This document shows positions 8,133 to 18,078 of a stretch of 64,000 nt of DNA, piece by piece. The stretch is taken from contig JAMPFK010000001.1 in the NCBI GenBank assembly GCA_023664485.1, positions 453,888 to 517,887 on the forward strand, written 5' to 3'. Origin of the DNA: Bacteroides fragilis (GTDB taxonomy: Bacteria; Bacillota; Clostridia; Lachnospirales; Lachnospiraceae). Position numbers and translations under genes: made by a program. Every line of letters starts with the position of its first letter. Positions within the stretch are counted from its first letter, which is position 1. The notes under the pieces were generated by a model. It was not told the DNA's origin. It worked only from the letters and a program-made list of their open reading frames with translations, and did not search any database.

Positions 8133-10652
8133 ATGGCAGGAAAAATAAAAGAGAGGACTTTCAGCGGGACGACGGATCAGACGCCGCAGCCTTATGAAGC
8201 GCCTCATGCGCAGCTGGCGCGCCGCGCGGCTGCAGAAGGGATCGTGTTACTGAAAAATGAAGATGGTTTACTGCCCATTGCAAAGGGCAGTAAGCTGGCA
8301 TTGTTTGGCGCGGGCGCAGGCCGGACGATCAAAGGCGGTACCGGCAGCGGTGATGTAAATGAACGCTATACGGTCAGTGTGCTGCAGGGTCTGCAGGATG
8401 CCGGCTATACGATCACGACGGAGCAATGGATTGCCGATTATGAAAAACAGTATGAGAAGGCTCGTCTGGATTGGAAGCAGGAAATTCAGCAGGAACAGGC
8501 CAAATTGGAAGAGCAGGGCATGATGAGCGCCTTTTTTGTGGCTTATTCGAACCACCAGTTTGCCATGCCTGCCGGGGATTCGGTATATGGGACGGAAGCA
8601 GAAACCGCATTATATGTAATCTCCCGTATCGCCGGAGAGAACGCCGACCGCTTTGCAAAGGGAAACGATTATTTTTTAAGCGCGGCGGAGCAGAAACAGA
8701 TCGCTAAGCTGTGCAGACTTTATCAGAATGTCGTGGTTCTGGTCAATGCAGGCGGTGTGGTTGATCTGTCCTTTTTAGATGAGTTTCCGGCTGTCAAGGG
8801 TGTGCTGATGGTATCCCAGCCCGGTATGGAGGGCGGTCACGCCATTGCGGATGTGGTTTCCGGCGCGGTCAATCCCAGCGGCAAGCTGACAGATACCTGG
8901 GCGTTCCGGTATGAGGATTATCCGAATGCTGCCACGTTTTCCCATAATAATGGCAATGTGGAAAAGGAATTGTATGAGGAAGGGATTTATGTGGGCTATC
9001 GTTATTTCGATAGTTTTCAGCTTCCTGTCCGCTATGGTTTCGGGTTTGGATTAAGTTATACGACGTTTGCGCTGGAAACGAAAGAAATATCCGCCGCTGC
9101 AGACGGTACAGTGGCGATCCGGGTTACGGTGACAAACACGGGATCCGCCGCCGGCAGGGAAGTGGTACAGGTTTATGCGGGTCTTCCGGAGGGCAGGCTG
9201 GAAAAGGAAGTTCGCCGGTTGACGGCTTTTGCCAAGACCGCGCTGCTTGCGCCGGGAGAAAGTCAGGAGCTTACGCTTACCTTTGGCGCGGTGCAGCTGG
9301 AAAGCTATGACGAGGCAGCGGCGTCCTGGATTCTGGAGAAAGGCGCTTATGGCATTTATGTGGGAAATTCTTTGGAGAGCAGCCAGCTGGCAGCTTCTCT
9401 TGTATTAGAAAGTGATAAAATGTTAACGCAGACAGAGCATATCTGTCCGTTACAGCAGACATGTAAGACGTTATCTCTCCCGCAGGAGAAGCGGGCGGCA
9501 CATGATCGGAAGATGCAGGAGGAGGCGGCAGCGGTGCAGACGATTGCTTACGATTTGTCAGCAGTACCGTCCCGCATCGTGGATTACAGCATCGTAGAAC
9601 CTGAGGATGAGGCTTCCAGACTGGTGGACGGTTTGACGACTGACCAGCTGGTATATCTGGCGACAGGGGAGCCGAGCAAAGGGCAGGGCGCGGATTCTTC
9701 AGCTGAGAGTGGGAACGCTCTTGGCAGTGCGGGCGCTTCAGTGCCGGGCAGCGCGGCGGAAACGAGTAACGCTGCCTTAGAAGAGGGTGTTGCCAATATC
9801 GTTCTGGCGGACGGCCCTGCCGGACTGCGGCTGACACAGACCTATTATGTCAGGGACGGGAAACCGCAGGCGGTGCCTATCGAGATGAATATGGAGCATG
9901 GTATCTTTTACGATGGAGAAGAACCGAAGGGAGAAAAATATTATCAATACTGTACGGCCATTCCGGTGGGAACGATGCTGGCACAGACCTGGGATATGCC
10001 GCTCCTGGAAGAAATCGGAGCTATGGTCGGTGAGGAGATGAAGGCGTTCGGTGTACAGCTTTGGCTGGCTCCCGGTATGAATATCCACCGTAATCCTTTA
10101 TGCGGCAGGAACTTTGAATATTTTGCGGAAGATCCGCTGCTCAGCGGTAAATGTGCTGCCGCTGTTACGAATGGCGTACAAAGCCATCCCGGTATCGGCA
10201 CGACGATCAAGCATTTTGCCTGCAATAACCAGGAGGATAACCGCATGGCATCGGACAGTATCCTGACGGAACGGACGCTGCGGGAAATTTACCTGAAAGG
10301 CTTTGAGATCGCGGTGCAGGAAGCGCAGCCGATGTCCATTATGACCAGCTATAACCTGATCAATGGCGTTCATACGGCAAATAACTATGACCTTTGCGTG
10401 AAAGCGGCTCGCTGCGAGTTCGGTTTTGACGGGGTCATTATGACAGACTGGACGACGACCAACGTGGATGAGAAATGCACGGCGGCAGGCTGTATGCGGG
10501 CCGGTAATGATCTGGTCATGCCGGGGACGGCTATGGATCATAAGAGTATCCGGGAGGCGTTGGCGGACGGGAGTCTGACCACAGAACAGTTGAAGTGGTG
10601 TGTGACGCATGTCGTGCGCACGGTGCTGCGCTCCGACTGTTATGAAAACTGA
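8133..10652 (+). CDS. GH3 beta-glucosidase with permuted domain order
   Basis: An enzyme of 839 residues. Ordinary GH3 enzymes have a TIM barrel first and the alpha/beta sandwich second. Here the sandwich domain (ARRAAAEGIVLLKNEDGLLP, about 30-290) and a fibronectin III-like domain (about 310-410) come first, and the barrel follows (about 480-839). The barrel has the KHFACNNQE motif and the likely nucleophile Asp772 in GVIMTDW. This order is known from Ruminococcus albus and Butyrivibrio beta-glucosidases. An Ala/Ser/Gly-rich linker near 510-550 interrupts the start of the barrel region. There is no signal peptide, so imported oligosaccharides are probably cleaved inside the cell. It is the last gene of the cluster, before a terminator. 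Confidence 0.9.
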   Translation: MAGKIKERTFSGTTDQTPQPYEAPHAQLARRAAAEGIVLLKNEDGLLPIAKGSKLALFGAGAGRTIKGGTGSGDVNERYTVSVLQGLQDAGYTITTEQWIADYEKQYEKARLDWKQEIQQEQAKLEEQGMMSAFFVAYSNHQFAMPAGDSVYGTEAETALYVISRIAGENADRFAKGNDYFLSAAEQKQIAKLCRLYQNVVVLVNAGGVVDLSFLDEFPAVKGVLMVSQPGMEGGHAIADVVSGAVNPSGKLTDTWAFRYEDYPNAATFSHNNGNVEKELYEEGIYVGYRYFDSFQLPVRYGFGFGLSYTTFALETKEISAAADGTVAIRVTVTNTGSAAGREVVQVYAGLPEGRLEKEVRRLTAFAKTALLAPGESQELTLTFGAVQLESYDEAAASWILEKGAYGIYVGNSLESSQLAASLVLESDKMLTQTEHICPLQQTCKTLSLPQEKRAAHDRKMQEEAAAVQTIAYDLSAVPSRIVDYSIVEPEDEASRLVDGLTTDQLVYLATGEPSKGQGADSSAESGNALGSAGASVPGSAAETSNAALEEGVANIVLADGPAGLRLTQTYYVRDGKPQAVPIEMNMEHGIFYDGEEPKGEKYYQYCTAIPVGTMLAQTWDMPLLEEIGAMVGEEMKAFGVQLWLAPGMNIHRNPLCGRNFEYFAEDPLLSGKCAAAVTNGVQSHPGIGTTIKHFACNNQEDNRMASDSILTERTLREIYLKGFEIAVQEAQPMSIMTSYNLINGVHTANNYDLCVKAARCEFGFDGVIMTDWTTTNVDEKCTAAGCMRAGNDLVMPGTAMDHKSIREALADGSLTTEQLKWCVTHVVRTVLRSDCYEN

Positions 10653-10696
10653 ATCGTAACATAACCAGCAACGATAATTTTATTTTCACTCTAAAT

Positions 10697-10741
10697 GACA
10701 ATCCGAATCTGCTCCATTGAAGGAACAGGTTCGGATTGTTT
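10697..10741 (+). terminator. Intrinsic terminator after GH3 gene
   Basis: Arms ACAATCCGAATCTG and CAGGTTCGGATTGT form a long stem with one G-T pair, followed by TTTATCTTG. It lies 46 nt past the GH3 stop. Confidence 0.7.
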
Positions 10742-10829
10742 ATCTTGTGTGAAAAACAGTTTAACAAAATTGGAAAAATGAAGAAAAAGCAAACTTCCCA
10801 CTAATTGGGCTTGAAACATTTTACAGTCT

Positions 10830-10865
10830 GCAGAGGCTCCTGTATTATTCCTGAAAAGCCTCTGC
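10830..10865 (-). terminator. Probable terminator after DUF3795 gene
   Basis: GCAGAGGCT and AGCCTCTGC pair across an 18-nt loop, just past the stop of the minus-strand gene. The T tract is weak. Confidence 0.4.
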
Positions 10866-10875
10866 TTCTCTTATT

Positions 10876-11154
10876 TTACGCTTCCCGCAGCGCCCGCATC
10901 CGCCCCTCGACATTCTCGGCAAATTCCACATCCGAATACCTGGGATCCCTCGTTTTCATCCAGATATCGCAGGGCGCCTTGCTGCACTCTCCACAGCTCT
11001 TCATGCCTTTTCGGTTCACGGTGCATTCATAGATTGCACATGTCCCGCCTTCCGGCACATGAAATACCTTTCCGCTGCATTCCCCGCACCCTCTGCATAT
11101 TTCTCCATAGCAGCCGCAGGCGCTGCAATCCGATCCGCATACGCTTAATTTCAT
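10876..11154 (-). CDS. DUF3795 cysteine-rich protein
   Basis: A protein of 92 residues with thirteen Cys. Clusters such as CGSDCSACGCYGEICRGC at the N-terminus and CGECSKAPCDIW near residue 55 match the DUF3795 family, short cytoplasmic proteins thought to bind zinc or an iron-sulfur cluster. The length is normal for the family. It lies 30 nt after the AraC gene upstream and probably belongs to the same transcript. No biochemical role is established for the family. Confidence 0.8.
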   Translation of the reverse strand: MKLSVCGSDCSACGCYGEICRGCGECSGKVFHVPEGGTCAIYECTVNRKGMKSCGECSKAPCDIWMKTRDPRYSDVEFAENVEGRMRALREA

Positions 11155-11184
11155 TTTGTGACCATACTCCTTTCCGGGATTTCT

Positions 11185-12081
11185 TCAAATTTTAACCGTT
11201 TGTTTTTCTTTACAGTCATTATAATCCGAAAAAGCCGGCTGGTATTGTATATTTCCGACATAATGGGCATAACGCCGGGCGGCCTGCATATCCATCGTAT
11301 GATACCGCTTAAATTCCCGCAGCAAATGGGACTGGTCCGTATAGCCGTACTGCCAGGCTGCATCTGCCGCCGAAAAAGCCGGATTCCGCAGAACATCGTT
11401 CCAGACGAACTGATAGCGGATAAGATTGCATATTTTTTTCGGTGTAATCCCGATATACTCATGAAAAAGCCTCTCCAACTGTCTGTCGCTGATAAAACAC
11501 TCCTTTGCCAGTTCCGCAGCGCTCAACGCGCCCTTCTGCAAAAGCATCCGGGCCACCGCATCACAGATTATCGGAGAACGCCTCATTTTGGATAACCGCT
11601 GTAAAAGCAGCGCCTCAGCGATTTCAATACGCTCTTCCAGAGAATTTTTTTCAAATAACTGCGGCCGCAGGATCCTGTCGAACCAACGGAATCTGGACTG
11701 CACATCCAAATATTGGTTCTTCGTATCCTTCATGGAATCCTCCGAAAAGCCACAGGCGCTCCAGGCATAAAAACGGATTGCAAAAACGGATACCAGATGC
11801 CCGGCCGCCGAATCGTCGTTTTCCGTAAAACTGGCGTCGTTGATTCCACAGAAGCCGCCGCTGATGGTATTCGCCGTATAATCGATCCGGTAGATAATAT
11901 CCGCACAGGTATCGGGCGTCACAAGTCCCGCGGCGGTTTCTTTTTTCAGATAAGGCCGCCCGCTTCCCCAAAAGCAGCGGATGTACTTTGACAGCTCCGG
12001 GGATTTGGGCGCTACTTCTTTATATTCTTCATTCTGCCGGAAAGGAGCCGCGGTCAGCGGCCTGTAAGACACAGCCTTCAT
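11185..12081 (-). CDS. AraC-family transcriptional regulator (DUF6597-type sensor)
   Basis: A protein of 298 residues. The N-terminal part (about 1-150) resembles the DUF6597 sensor domain seen in AraC regulators (PKSPELSKYIRCFWG, then a D-T-CADIIY strand). The C-terminal region (about 185-275) carries the HTH pair, with SAAELAKECFISDRQLERLF and AADAAWQYGYTDQSHLLREF. It follows the zinc-ribbon membrane gene by 14 nt and precedes the DUF3795 gene. Targets are unknown. Such regulators often control a neighbouring stress or detoxification gene, so the DUF3795 gene is a candidate. Confidence 0.85.
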   Translation of the reverse strand: MKAVSYRPLTAAPFRQNEEYKEVAPKSPELSKYIRCFWGSGRPYLKKETAAGLVTPDTCADIIYRIDYTANTISGGFCGINDASFTENDDSAAGHLVSVFAIRFYAWSACGFSEDSMKDTKNQYLDVQSRFRWFDRILRPQLFEKNSLEERIEIAEALLLQRLSKMRRSPIICDAVARMLLQKGALSAAELAKECFISDRQLERLFHEYIGITPKKICNLIRYQFVWNDVLRNPAFSAADAAWQYGYTDQSHLLREFKRYHTMDMQAARRYAHYVGNIQYQPAFSDYNDCKEKQTVKI

Positions 12082-12095
12082 CGCCCCGTCCTTCC

Positions 12096-13049
12096 TTACA
12101 TTTTCGGAGAACCAATCTGGGCAAATTCTCCTTCGCTCTTACGCTCCTTCACGATCGACATAACCGTCGGGATAGCGCCGCCGACCGTAAAGACATACAA
12201 CAGCGCAAGATTCCCCCAATAATTCGCACTCTCTATGATACCCTCCGCCAGCAGTACCGGCACATACCGGAAACCGGTAAAAAGATCGACATCCCATTCT
12301 CCTGCGACCAGAATCGCCCAATCCATCCGGTCGCCGATATAGGTCATGGCAAGCATCATGACAACGCTGATGACGATGCCTTTCTTCGTAAGCCTGCCGC
12401 TTAGAAGCTCATATCCTTTCATCGTACATACTGCCATCACGATGCCTGATAAGACCGCTACTCTCCCAAGCTGGCTGAAAAAAATGATGCAGACCGCGCC
12501 GATAACGGATCCCAGCAGCGCGCCGACGATACCTCCGACCAGATTTTCATTTTTCCGTTTTTTCTGCTGCGCCGCCATTGCCACATCCTGGCGCATTCTT
12601 CCTGCGCAGTCCGGACACAGGTGCATATAGCCGCCCTTCGTCTCATATCCCGCCGTCTCCATCTGCTGCCCGCAGAGCTGACAGCAGGGCGCAAAACCCC
12701 TGCTCCTTAAAAAGGCGGTCAGCGCGCCGATGCCCTTATTCAGGTTTTCGCGGAGCTGTTCCTGTTTTTTCACGTTTTTTAACGTCATTCTGATCAGGTT
12801 CCCTTCCTGAACCAGCGAAACCACAGGCTTTTCATTTTTGGAGAACAGTTTATTGTCCTCTTTGGTCAATGGCCCCATCGGGGAACGGGCGCTCACGGTG
12901 ACAGTAAAGCAATAAGGGTATCTTGCATCCGCCGCATAAACCAGCAGGTCGAAGCCCTCCCGCAGTCCATACAGCACGTTCCTTTCCCGGTCGAACTTAA
13001 AACCCAGCGCCGCCGCAAGCTGTTCATAATTTTGTGTCGTCTTACTCAT
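12096..13049 (-). CDS. Membrane protein with a CxxC zinc ribbon
   Basis: A protein of 317 residues. The N-terminal about 110 residues are soluble. They are followed by a two-part zinc-ribbon motif (CCQLCGQQ and CPDCAGRM, about 122-150), a basic stretch, and four or five hydrophobic helices (about 168-190, 195-210, 222-240, 265-300). Its lack of a signal peptide and the ribbon just before the membrane part suggest a cytoplasmic N-terminal domain anchored in the membrane. I do not recognise a named family. It is probably co-transcribed with the AraC gene 14 nt downstream. Confidence 0.65.
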   Translation of the reverse strand: MSKTTQNYEQLAAALGFKFDRERNVLYGLREGFDLLVYAADARYPYCFTVTVSARSPMGPLTKEDNKLFSKNEKPVVSLVQEGNLIRMTLKNVKKQEQLRENLNKGIGALTAFLRSRGFAPCCQLCGQQMETAGYETKGGYMHLCPDCAGRMRQDVAMAAQQKKRKNENLVGGIVGALLGSVIGAVCIIFFSQLGRVAVLSGIVMAVCTMKGYELLSGRLTKKGIVISVVMMLAMTYIGDRMDWAILVAGEWDVDLFTGFRYVPVLLAEGIIESANYWGNLALLYVFTVGGAIPTVMSIVKERKSEGEFAQIGSPKM

Positions 13050-13074
13050 TTGTCTCCCTCCCGCTCAAACGAAA

Positions 13075-16000
13075 TCATACGATTCCGCAAAATGTAAACG
13101 TAAACTCCAGCTTTTTGCTGACGTCTATCAGGTATTCCGGATGCACCGGCGCACCCCAGCTGTCGTCGCCGCCGACGCCCATCTGCTGCTTCGATACGCG
13201 CACATAGGTATAATGCGCTTCGGGCAGTTCAAAAGGATGTCTTGCGTTTTCCAGCTCATGAGGCGTATAGGGCAGCGCGGAAAAATTCATTTTATCTCCG
13301 GTAAATAACAATCCTCTCCCCTTCCGGTCTGTAATCTTTGCATAACGGACGCCCGTTTTATTGCCGCATTCCTGCGGAACCAGATACTGCGCCAGATTGT
13401 CTTTTACCAGATTCCGGTATATGCCGAGCTTCGCGCCCTCTTTCCGGTCCTCATAAGTCTCTTCCGGCCCGTTCCCGTACCATTCCACATGGTCATAATC
13501 CGCGCTGCACTGAAACAGCATCCCAAACTCCGGCATATCCCCCAGACCTTCCACCGGGTCATAGGAAAGCGTCGTCTGAACCCTGCCGTCGCCATAGACC
13601 CGGTAAGTCACCCGGCATTCCGCCGCCGGCTTCGTCTGAAGGCTGTAATAATAAGTAATGACCGCGCAGTCCGCCTCTTCCCGGACGATCGGATTATCAT
13701 ACCAGGGGCCGAGCGCAGTCTCCCGCGCCACTCCCGCGCCCTTCGTCGTCAGATAAAGGCTCGCGAGCTTCCACTGGCCGCATCTGCCCGGCATGTTATT
13801 CCCTTCGTCGTTATCGACCGGCGCGCGCCAGAAATTCGGCCTTGGGCTTCTCACCAGAAACTCTTTTCCCGCATACCGATAGGATACGAATCCGTTATCG
13901 ATGGAAAATAACGCCTCAAAGTCCGTTCCCCTGACCCCAAAATTCCGCTTACCCCGAATCAGGGTATAAGGTTTCCGCTCATGCCGGCTCTCCGGTGCAG
14001 CGTCCGCCACGACTGCCTGGCCGAATGCGACCTCGTGCCCGGCTTTCGCCCAGAGCGTATCCTTTTTCAAATGGAACGAGACAGTGACCGCATATTCTCC
14101 CGCATATGCCGGAATTTCAAAAGGAAGCGGGAATGTCTGCCTGCTCTCCGGCTCCACGCACAGATGCAGCTCTTTTTCGTCTATCGAAACGCCGTTTCTT
14201 TGCAAAATGGCTTTCGCATCGAAAGTATCCGCATTCACGAAAAGATTCTTATTCCATACCTCAAAATCTTTTTCATGGACGAATACCGCCAGATTCTGAT
14301 AATTAAACTTCACTTCCTGCATCTTGGGCGACGGATTCCTTTCCCCGCCGTAAACAATGCCGTTGCCGCTGAAATTATAGTCGCACGGCCTCTCTCCGAA
14401 ATCGCCGCCGTACGCCTGATATTCCTTTCCATAACGGTCCTTCTGATAAAGGGACTGATCGATGTAATCCCAGATAAAACCTCCCTGGTAGCCGGAATTT
14501 TCTTTGTCCGCCAGATTCGTATACTTATGTAAGGCACCGCAGGAATTTCCCATCGCATGAGAATATTCACAGCAGATAAACGGACGCGCATCCGGCTCCT
14601 TTAAATATTCCTCGATTTCCTGCACCTTCGCATACATCCGGCTTTCCACATCGGTCGTCTCATCATAACTCCTGTCATGAAAAACGCCTTCATAATGCAC
14701 GAGTCTCGTATCGTCCAGTTTTCGGAAAAGCTCCGACATCCGGAAAATCGTCCGCCCGCCGAAAGACTCGTTTCCGCAGGACCACAGCAGGACAGCAGGA
14801 TGATTTTTATCCCGCTGATAACAGGAATTGACGCGGTCAAGCATCATGCCTTCCCAGTTTTCATGTTCTCCCGGAAGCACAAAGGACTTTTCCGCGACAC
14901 CCCGCAGATAGGCGTCCCATGTGCCGTGCGTTTCCATATTGCACTCCGCGATCAGATAAAGGCCATAACGGTCGCACAGGTCATAAAGCGCCGTATCGTC
15001 CGGGTAATGACAGGTACGGATCGCGTTGATGTTATTCCGCTTCATCGTCACGATATCTTTTTCCAGCTCTTCATAAGAAACATGGCGGCCTGAAACAGAG
15101 CTGAACTCATGGCGGTTCACGCCTCTGAACACGATCCGCTTTCCGTTCAGAAGCATTCTGTTATCCTTCATCTCGAACTTCCGGAAACCGACCTGCTGCA
15201 CCGTATATTCCTCGACTTCCCCGGAGGCGCTGACGGCCTCCATTTCCAGCTCGTAAAGATACGGCTCCTCCGCGCTCCAAAGCGCAGGATTCTGCACATT
15301 TTCCCGAAACGTAACGCCCCATTCCCAGACATCCGCAGCCTGCGGAGCGTCCGCCTTCCGCTCGATTTTCTTTTCCCGCTCAAATAAGACCTGCTGCCCG
15401 TCCTTCAACCTGCAGCGGATGCTTCCCGTCCCGGTCGTCTTCGTCCGGACCTCTAAAACCGCCCTGCCGAAATCCTGCTCCTCAAACAAGGTCTTTATCC
15501 TGATATCCTCGATATGTACGGAGGGCACAGCATACAGATAAACGCTGCGGTAAATGCCGGAGAACCGGAAAAAGTCCTGATCCTCGCACCAGCTCGATGA
15601 GGTCCATTTATAGACCTGCACCGCCAGCTTATTCTCCCCTTCCTTTAGAAAAGATGTCAGGTCGAATTCCGAAGGCGTAAAACTGTCCTCGCTGTATCCC
15701 ACATAGCTTCCGTTCAGCCAGAGCGCCATGCCGCTTTCCACACCCTGAAAAGAAATACGGATCGTTTTTCCTTTCATTGCCTCCGGCACTTCAAAATATT
15801 TGACATAGCTCGCCGTCGGATTGAACCGCACCGGTATTTCCCCCGGCTCCAGCTCTTCCCGGCCGTCCCATGGATACTGAACATTGGCATACTGCGGCGC
15901 ATCATATCCCTCCATCTGGATATGTGCCGGCACGCAGATGCTCTCCCAGCATCTGCAATCGTATTCTTCTTTTTCAAATCCCGCGGGCGCTAAAGCCTGA

Positions 16001-16170
16001 TTCGCCGCGTAAGAAAACTTCCAGACGCCGTCCAACGTCATCCTGAGGGAACTGTTTCCCGCCAACGCCTCTTCTCTGTTCCGGCAGATCCCATGCGCCG
16101 AATGCGCCGGCAGCACATTTTCCTTAAAAAATAAGGGATCCTTTACTTTTTCATAACGAAATTCCGTCAT
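13075..16170 (-). CDS. lacZ: Beta-galactosidase, GH2 (LacZ type)
   Basis: An enzyme of 1031 residues when begun at MTEFRYEKV; a longer frame to 16221 adds 17 charged residues without support. It has the full LacZ layout: jelly-roll sugar-binding domain (about 30-210), Ig-like domains, TIM barrel (about 335-620) and a C-terminal beta-sandwich (about 740-1031). The acid/base is Glu468 in CGNES and the nucleophile Glu535 in CCEYSHAMGN. It has no signal peptide, so it hydrolyses beta-galactosides in the cytoplasm. It ends a run of minus-strand genes; no lactose transporter is adjacent, so another importer must supply substrate. Confidence 0.95.
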   Translation of the reverse strand: MTEFRYEKVKDPLFFKENVLPAHSAHGICRNREEALAGNSSLRMTLDGVWKFSYAANQALAPAGFEKEEYDCRCWESICVPAHIQMEGYDAPQYANVQYPWDGREELEPGEIPVRFNPTASYVKYFEVPEAMKGKTIRISFQGVESGMALWLNGSYVGYSEDSFTPSEFDLTSFLKEGENKLAVQVYKWTSSSWCEDQDFFRFSGIYRSVYLYAVPSVHIEDIRIKTLFEEQDFGRAVLEVRTKTTGTGSIRCRLKDGQQVLFEREKKIERKADAPQAADVWEWGVTFRENVQNPALWSAEEPYLYELEMEAVSASGEVEEYTVQQVGFRKFEMKDNRMLLNGKRIVFRGVNRHEFSSVSGRHVSYEELEKDIVTMKRNNINAIRTCHYPDDTALYDLCDRYGLYLIAECNMETHGTWDAYLRGVAEKSFVLPGEHENWEGMMLDRVNSCYQRDKNHPAVLLWSCGNESFGGRTIFRMSELFRKLDDTRLVHYEGVFHDRSYDETTDVESRMYAKVQEIEEYLKEPDARPFICCEYSHAMGNSCGALHKYTNLADKENSGYQGGFIWDYIDQSLYQKDRYGKEYQAYGGDFGERPCDYNFSGNGIVYGGERNPSPKMQEVKFNYQNLAVFVHEKDFEVWNKNLFVNADTFDAKAILQRNGVSIDEKELHLCVEPESRQTFPLPFEIPAYAGEYAVTVSFHLKKDTLWAKAGHEVAFGQAVVADAAPESRHERKPYTLIRGKRNFGVRGTDFEALFSIDNGFVSYRYAGKEFLVRSPRPNFWRAPVDNDEGNNMPGRCGQWKLASLYLTTKGAGVARETALGPWYDNPIVREEADCAVITYYYSLQTKPAAECRVTYRVYGDGRVQTTLSYDPVEGLGDMPEFGMLFQCSADYDHVEWYGNGPEETYEDRKEGAKLGIYRNLVKDNLAQYLVPQECGNKTGVRYAKITDRKGRGLLFTGDKMNFSALPYTPHELENARHPFELPEAHYTYVRVSKQQMGVGGDDSWGAPVHPEYLIDVSKKLEFTFTFCGIV

Positions 16171-16195
16171 TTCTCTACCATACCTTTCTTTTTTC

Positions 16196-16414
16196 TCACC
16201 CTCTGTCCGGTCTCCCCGCATTCATGTCCGTATACATATCGAGCAGTCCGACCGTCTCCGAAGCCGGCCTGCCATACATATTACAGCATTGTTTGGAAAC
16301 GGTCTTTTCCTCTTCCGCTTCCTGGTCGATCAGAACGCTCATCCGATATACGCCCTGTTTTGATTCCGTATCCAGATGATTCATGATTTCCGCGATCATC
16401 TCTTCTTCCTTCAT
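16196..16414 (-). CDS. Small hypothetical protein
   Basis: A protein of 72 residues starting at MKEEEMIAEIM, with AAAGGGG 13 bases upstream; a GTG at 16426 would add four residues. It is acidic and helical, with a Cys pair (KQCCNMYG). It has no signal peptide or membrane helix. It sits between mtnA (42 nt away) and lacZ (25 nt away), in the same direction, so it is likely part of the same transcript. No family recognised. Confidence 0.5.
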   Translation of the reverse strand: MKEEEMIAEIMNHLDTESKQGVYRMSVLIDQEAEEEKTVSKQCCNMYGRPASETVGLLDMYTDMNAGRPDRG

Positions 16415-16456
16415 TTTTATAACCACACCCCTTTCTCTGTCTGCGGCTTCCCTTCT

Positions 16457-17524
16457 TTATTGTTTCCGCTCAAAAATTTCCCGGAGCGATTCCGTATAAG
16501 GCTCCCTCGCAATACCGTACTCCGTAACGATACCCGCGATCAGATCGTGATCCGTGATATCAAAAGCCGGATTAAAGACCTTCACGCCCTCCGGCGCCAT
16601 CGGCTCCTTATACCACATCTGCGTTACTTCCTGCGCAGGCCGCTGTTCTATCGTGATATCCGCCCCTGTCGGCGTTTCCATATCGATCGTCGCGGTGGGC
16701 GCACAGATATAGACCGGTACATTGTAGCGTTTCGCAACAGCCGCAACGACCGAAGTTCCTATTTTATTCGCCGTATCCCCGTTGGCCGCCACCCTGTCAC
16801 AGCCGACGAACACCGCATTCACCCAGCCGTTGCGCATGACCGTTCCCGACATATTGTCACAGATGAGCGTCACGTCCACTCCGGAAGCCAAAAGCTCATA
16901 TGCCGTCAGCCTTGCTCCCTGCAGAAGCGGCCTCGTCTCATCTGCAAAGACCCGGAAATGATAGCCCTTCTCTTCTCCGAGATAAATCGGCGCGGTGGCG
17001 GTTCCATACTTACAGGCCGCCAGCTGTCCCGCATTGCAGTGCGTCAGAATACCGTCTCCCGGCTTGACAAGGCTCAGCCCGTATTCCCCGATCGCCCTGC
17101 ATACCCGGATATCCTCCTCCCTGATTTCGACCGCTTCCGCTTTTAACAGCGCCTTGATTTCCGCTGCCGGTTTTTCCCGGTTCGCAAGGCATACCCGCTC
17201 CATCCGCCGCAGCGCCCATGACAGATTCACGGCTGTCGGCCTGGAAGAACCCAGATATTCTTTCTGTTTCCGGAATTCCCCGTAAAAAGCGTCGAAATCC
17301 TCCGTCTCTATCCGCTTCGCCAACAGGTAAATGCCAAACGCCGCCGTCACGCCGATTGCCGGAGCGCCGCGCACTTTCAGCAGGTAAATGGCATCCCGGA
17401 TTTCCTCCGCCGTCTTTAAACTGATGAGCTCCGTCGTCCCCGGAAGCTTCGTCTGATCGATGATCACGACCGCGTCGTTCTCATCATCCAGCGCCACCGT
17501 CTCATAATCCCTGATATTCTTCAT
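16457..17524 (-). CDS. mtnA: S-methyl-5-thioribose-1-phosphate isomerase
   Basis: An enzyme of 355 residues, normal length for MtnA, which converts 5-methylthioribose-1-phosphate to the ribulose form in methionine salvage. It has [13 protein letters not shown] near residue 52, the catalytic Cys in [10 protein letters not shown] (near 163) and the catalytic Asp in [18 protein letters not shown] (near 243). Its ATG overlaps the TGA of the ybaK gene by four bases, so the two are translationally coupled. Methylthioribose kinase is absent from the window. In organisms lacking later salvage steps, MtnA can feed a class II aldolase in the DHAP shunt for 5'-deoxynucleosides; the microcompartment aldolase at 50.5 kb is of that superfamily. 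Confidence 0.95.
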   Translation of the reverse strand: MKNIRDYETVALDDENDAVVIIDQTKLPGTTELISLKTAEEIRDAIYLLKVRGAPAIGVTAAFGIYLLAKRIETEDFDAFYGEFRKQKEYLGSSRPTAVNLSWALRRMERVCLANREKPAAEIKALLKAEAVEIREEDIRVCRAIGEYGLSLVKPGDGILTHCNAGQLAACKYGTATAPIYLGEEKGYHFRVFADETRPLLQGARLTAYELLASGVDVTLICDNMSGTVMRNGWVNAVFVGCDRVAANGDTANKIGTSVVAAVAKRYNVPVYICAPTATIDMETPTGADITIEQRPAQEVTQMWYKEPMAPEGVKVFNPAFDITDHDLIAGIVTEYGIAREPYTESLREIFERKQ

Positions 17525-18063
17525 CCTGATTGTTCCGTGTCCTTTCTTTTTCCATCCATGTTATGCACCTGCCGCGATTTTCCCGGAGCGCAAATATCCG
17601 CAAACTCCGCTTTTGCGGCTCTGCACAGATCGCCGGGGTTCAATTCTATCTGCGAACCGAGCCTGCCTCCGCTGACAATAACGGTCTTTAACGCCTCCGC
17701 CGACCTGTCGATACGCGTCACATACTGCTTCTTCATGCCGATTGCCGTACAGCCGCCCCTGATATAGCCTGTCACCGCATTGATCTCTTTCACAGGAATC
17801 ATGCTGACCGCCTTTTCGCCTACCGATTTCGCCGCCTTTTTCAAATCGAGTTCTTCTGCGATCGGAATGACAAAGACATAATAATTCCTGCTGCTCCCCA
17901 CCGTTACCAGCGTTTTACAGACCTTTTCATAAGGAAGGGAAAGCATATCCGCAATCTGCAGCGCATCCACAAATTCCTCACATTCATAAGTATGCTGCGT
18001 ATACGGAATCTTTTCCCTCTCCAAAAGCCGCATGGCGTTGGTCTTTATTTCTTTATTTTTCAA
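17521..18063 (-). CDS. ybaK: Cys-tRNA(Pro)/aminoacyl-tRNA deacylase YbaK
   Basis: A protein of 180 residues of the YbaK/EbsC family, which hydrolyses Cys mischarged on tRNA(Pro). It has the CKTLVTVGS strand with the catalytic Lys (near residue 50), the [15 protein letters not shown] loop and the late [16 protein letters not shown] motif. The last about 25 residues form a polar tail. It overlaps mtnA by four bases (ATGA) and lies 15 nt after the ABC-2 permease, so it is probably in the same transcript, although the functions are unrelated. Confidence 0.9.
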   Translation of the reverse strand: MKNKEIKTNAMRLLEREKIPYTQHTYECEEFVDALQIADMLSLPYEKVCKTLVTVGSSRNYYVFVIPIAEELDLKKAAKSVGEKAVSMIPVKEINAVTGYIRGGCTAIGMKKQYVTRIDRSAEALKTVIVSGGRLGSQIELNPGDLCRAAKAEFADICAPGKSRQVHNMDGKRKDTEQSG

Positions 18064-18078
18064 TGGAATCCCTCCACC

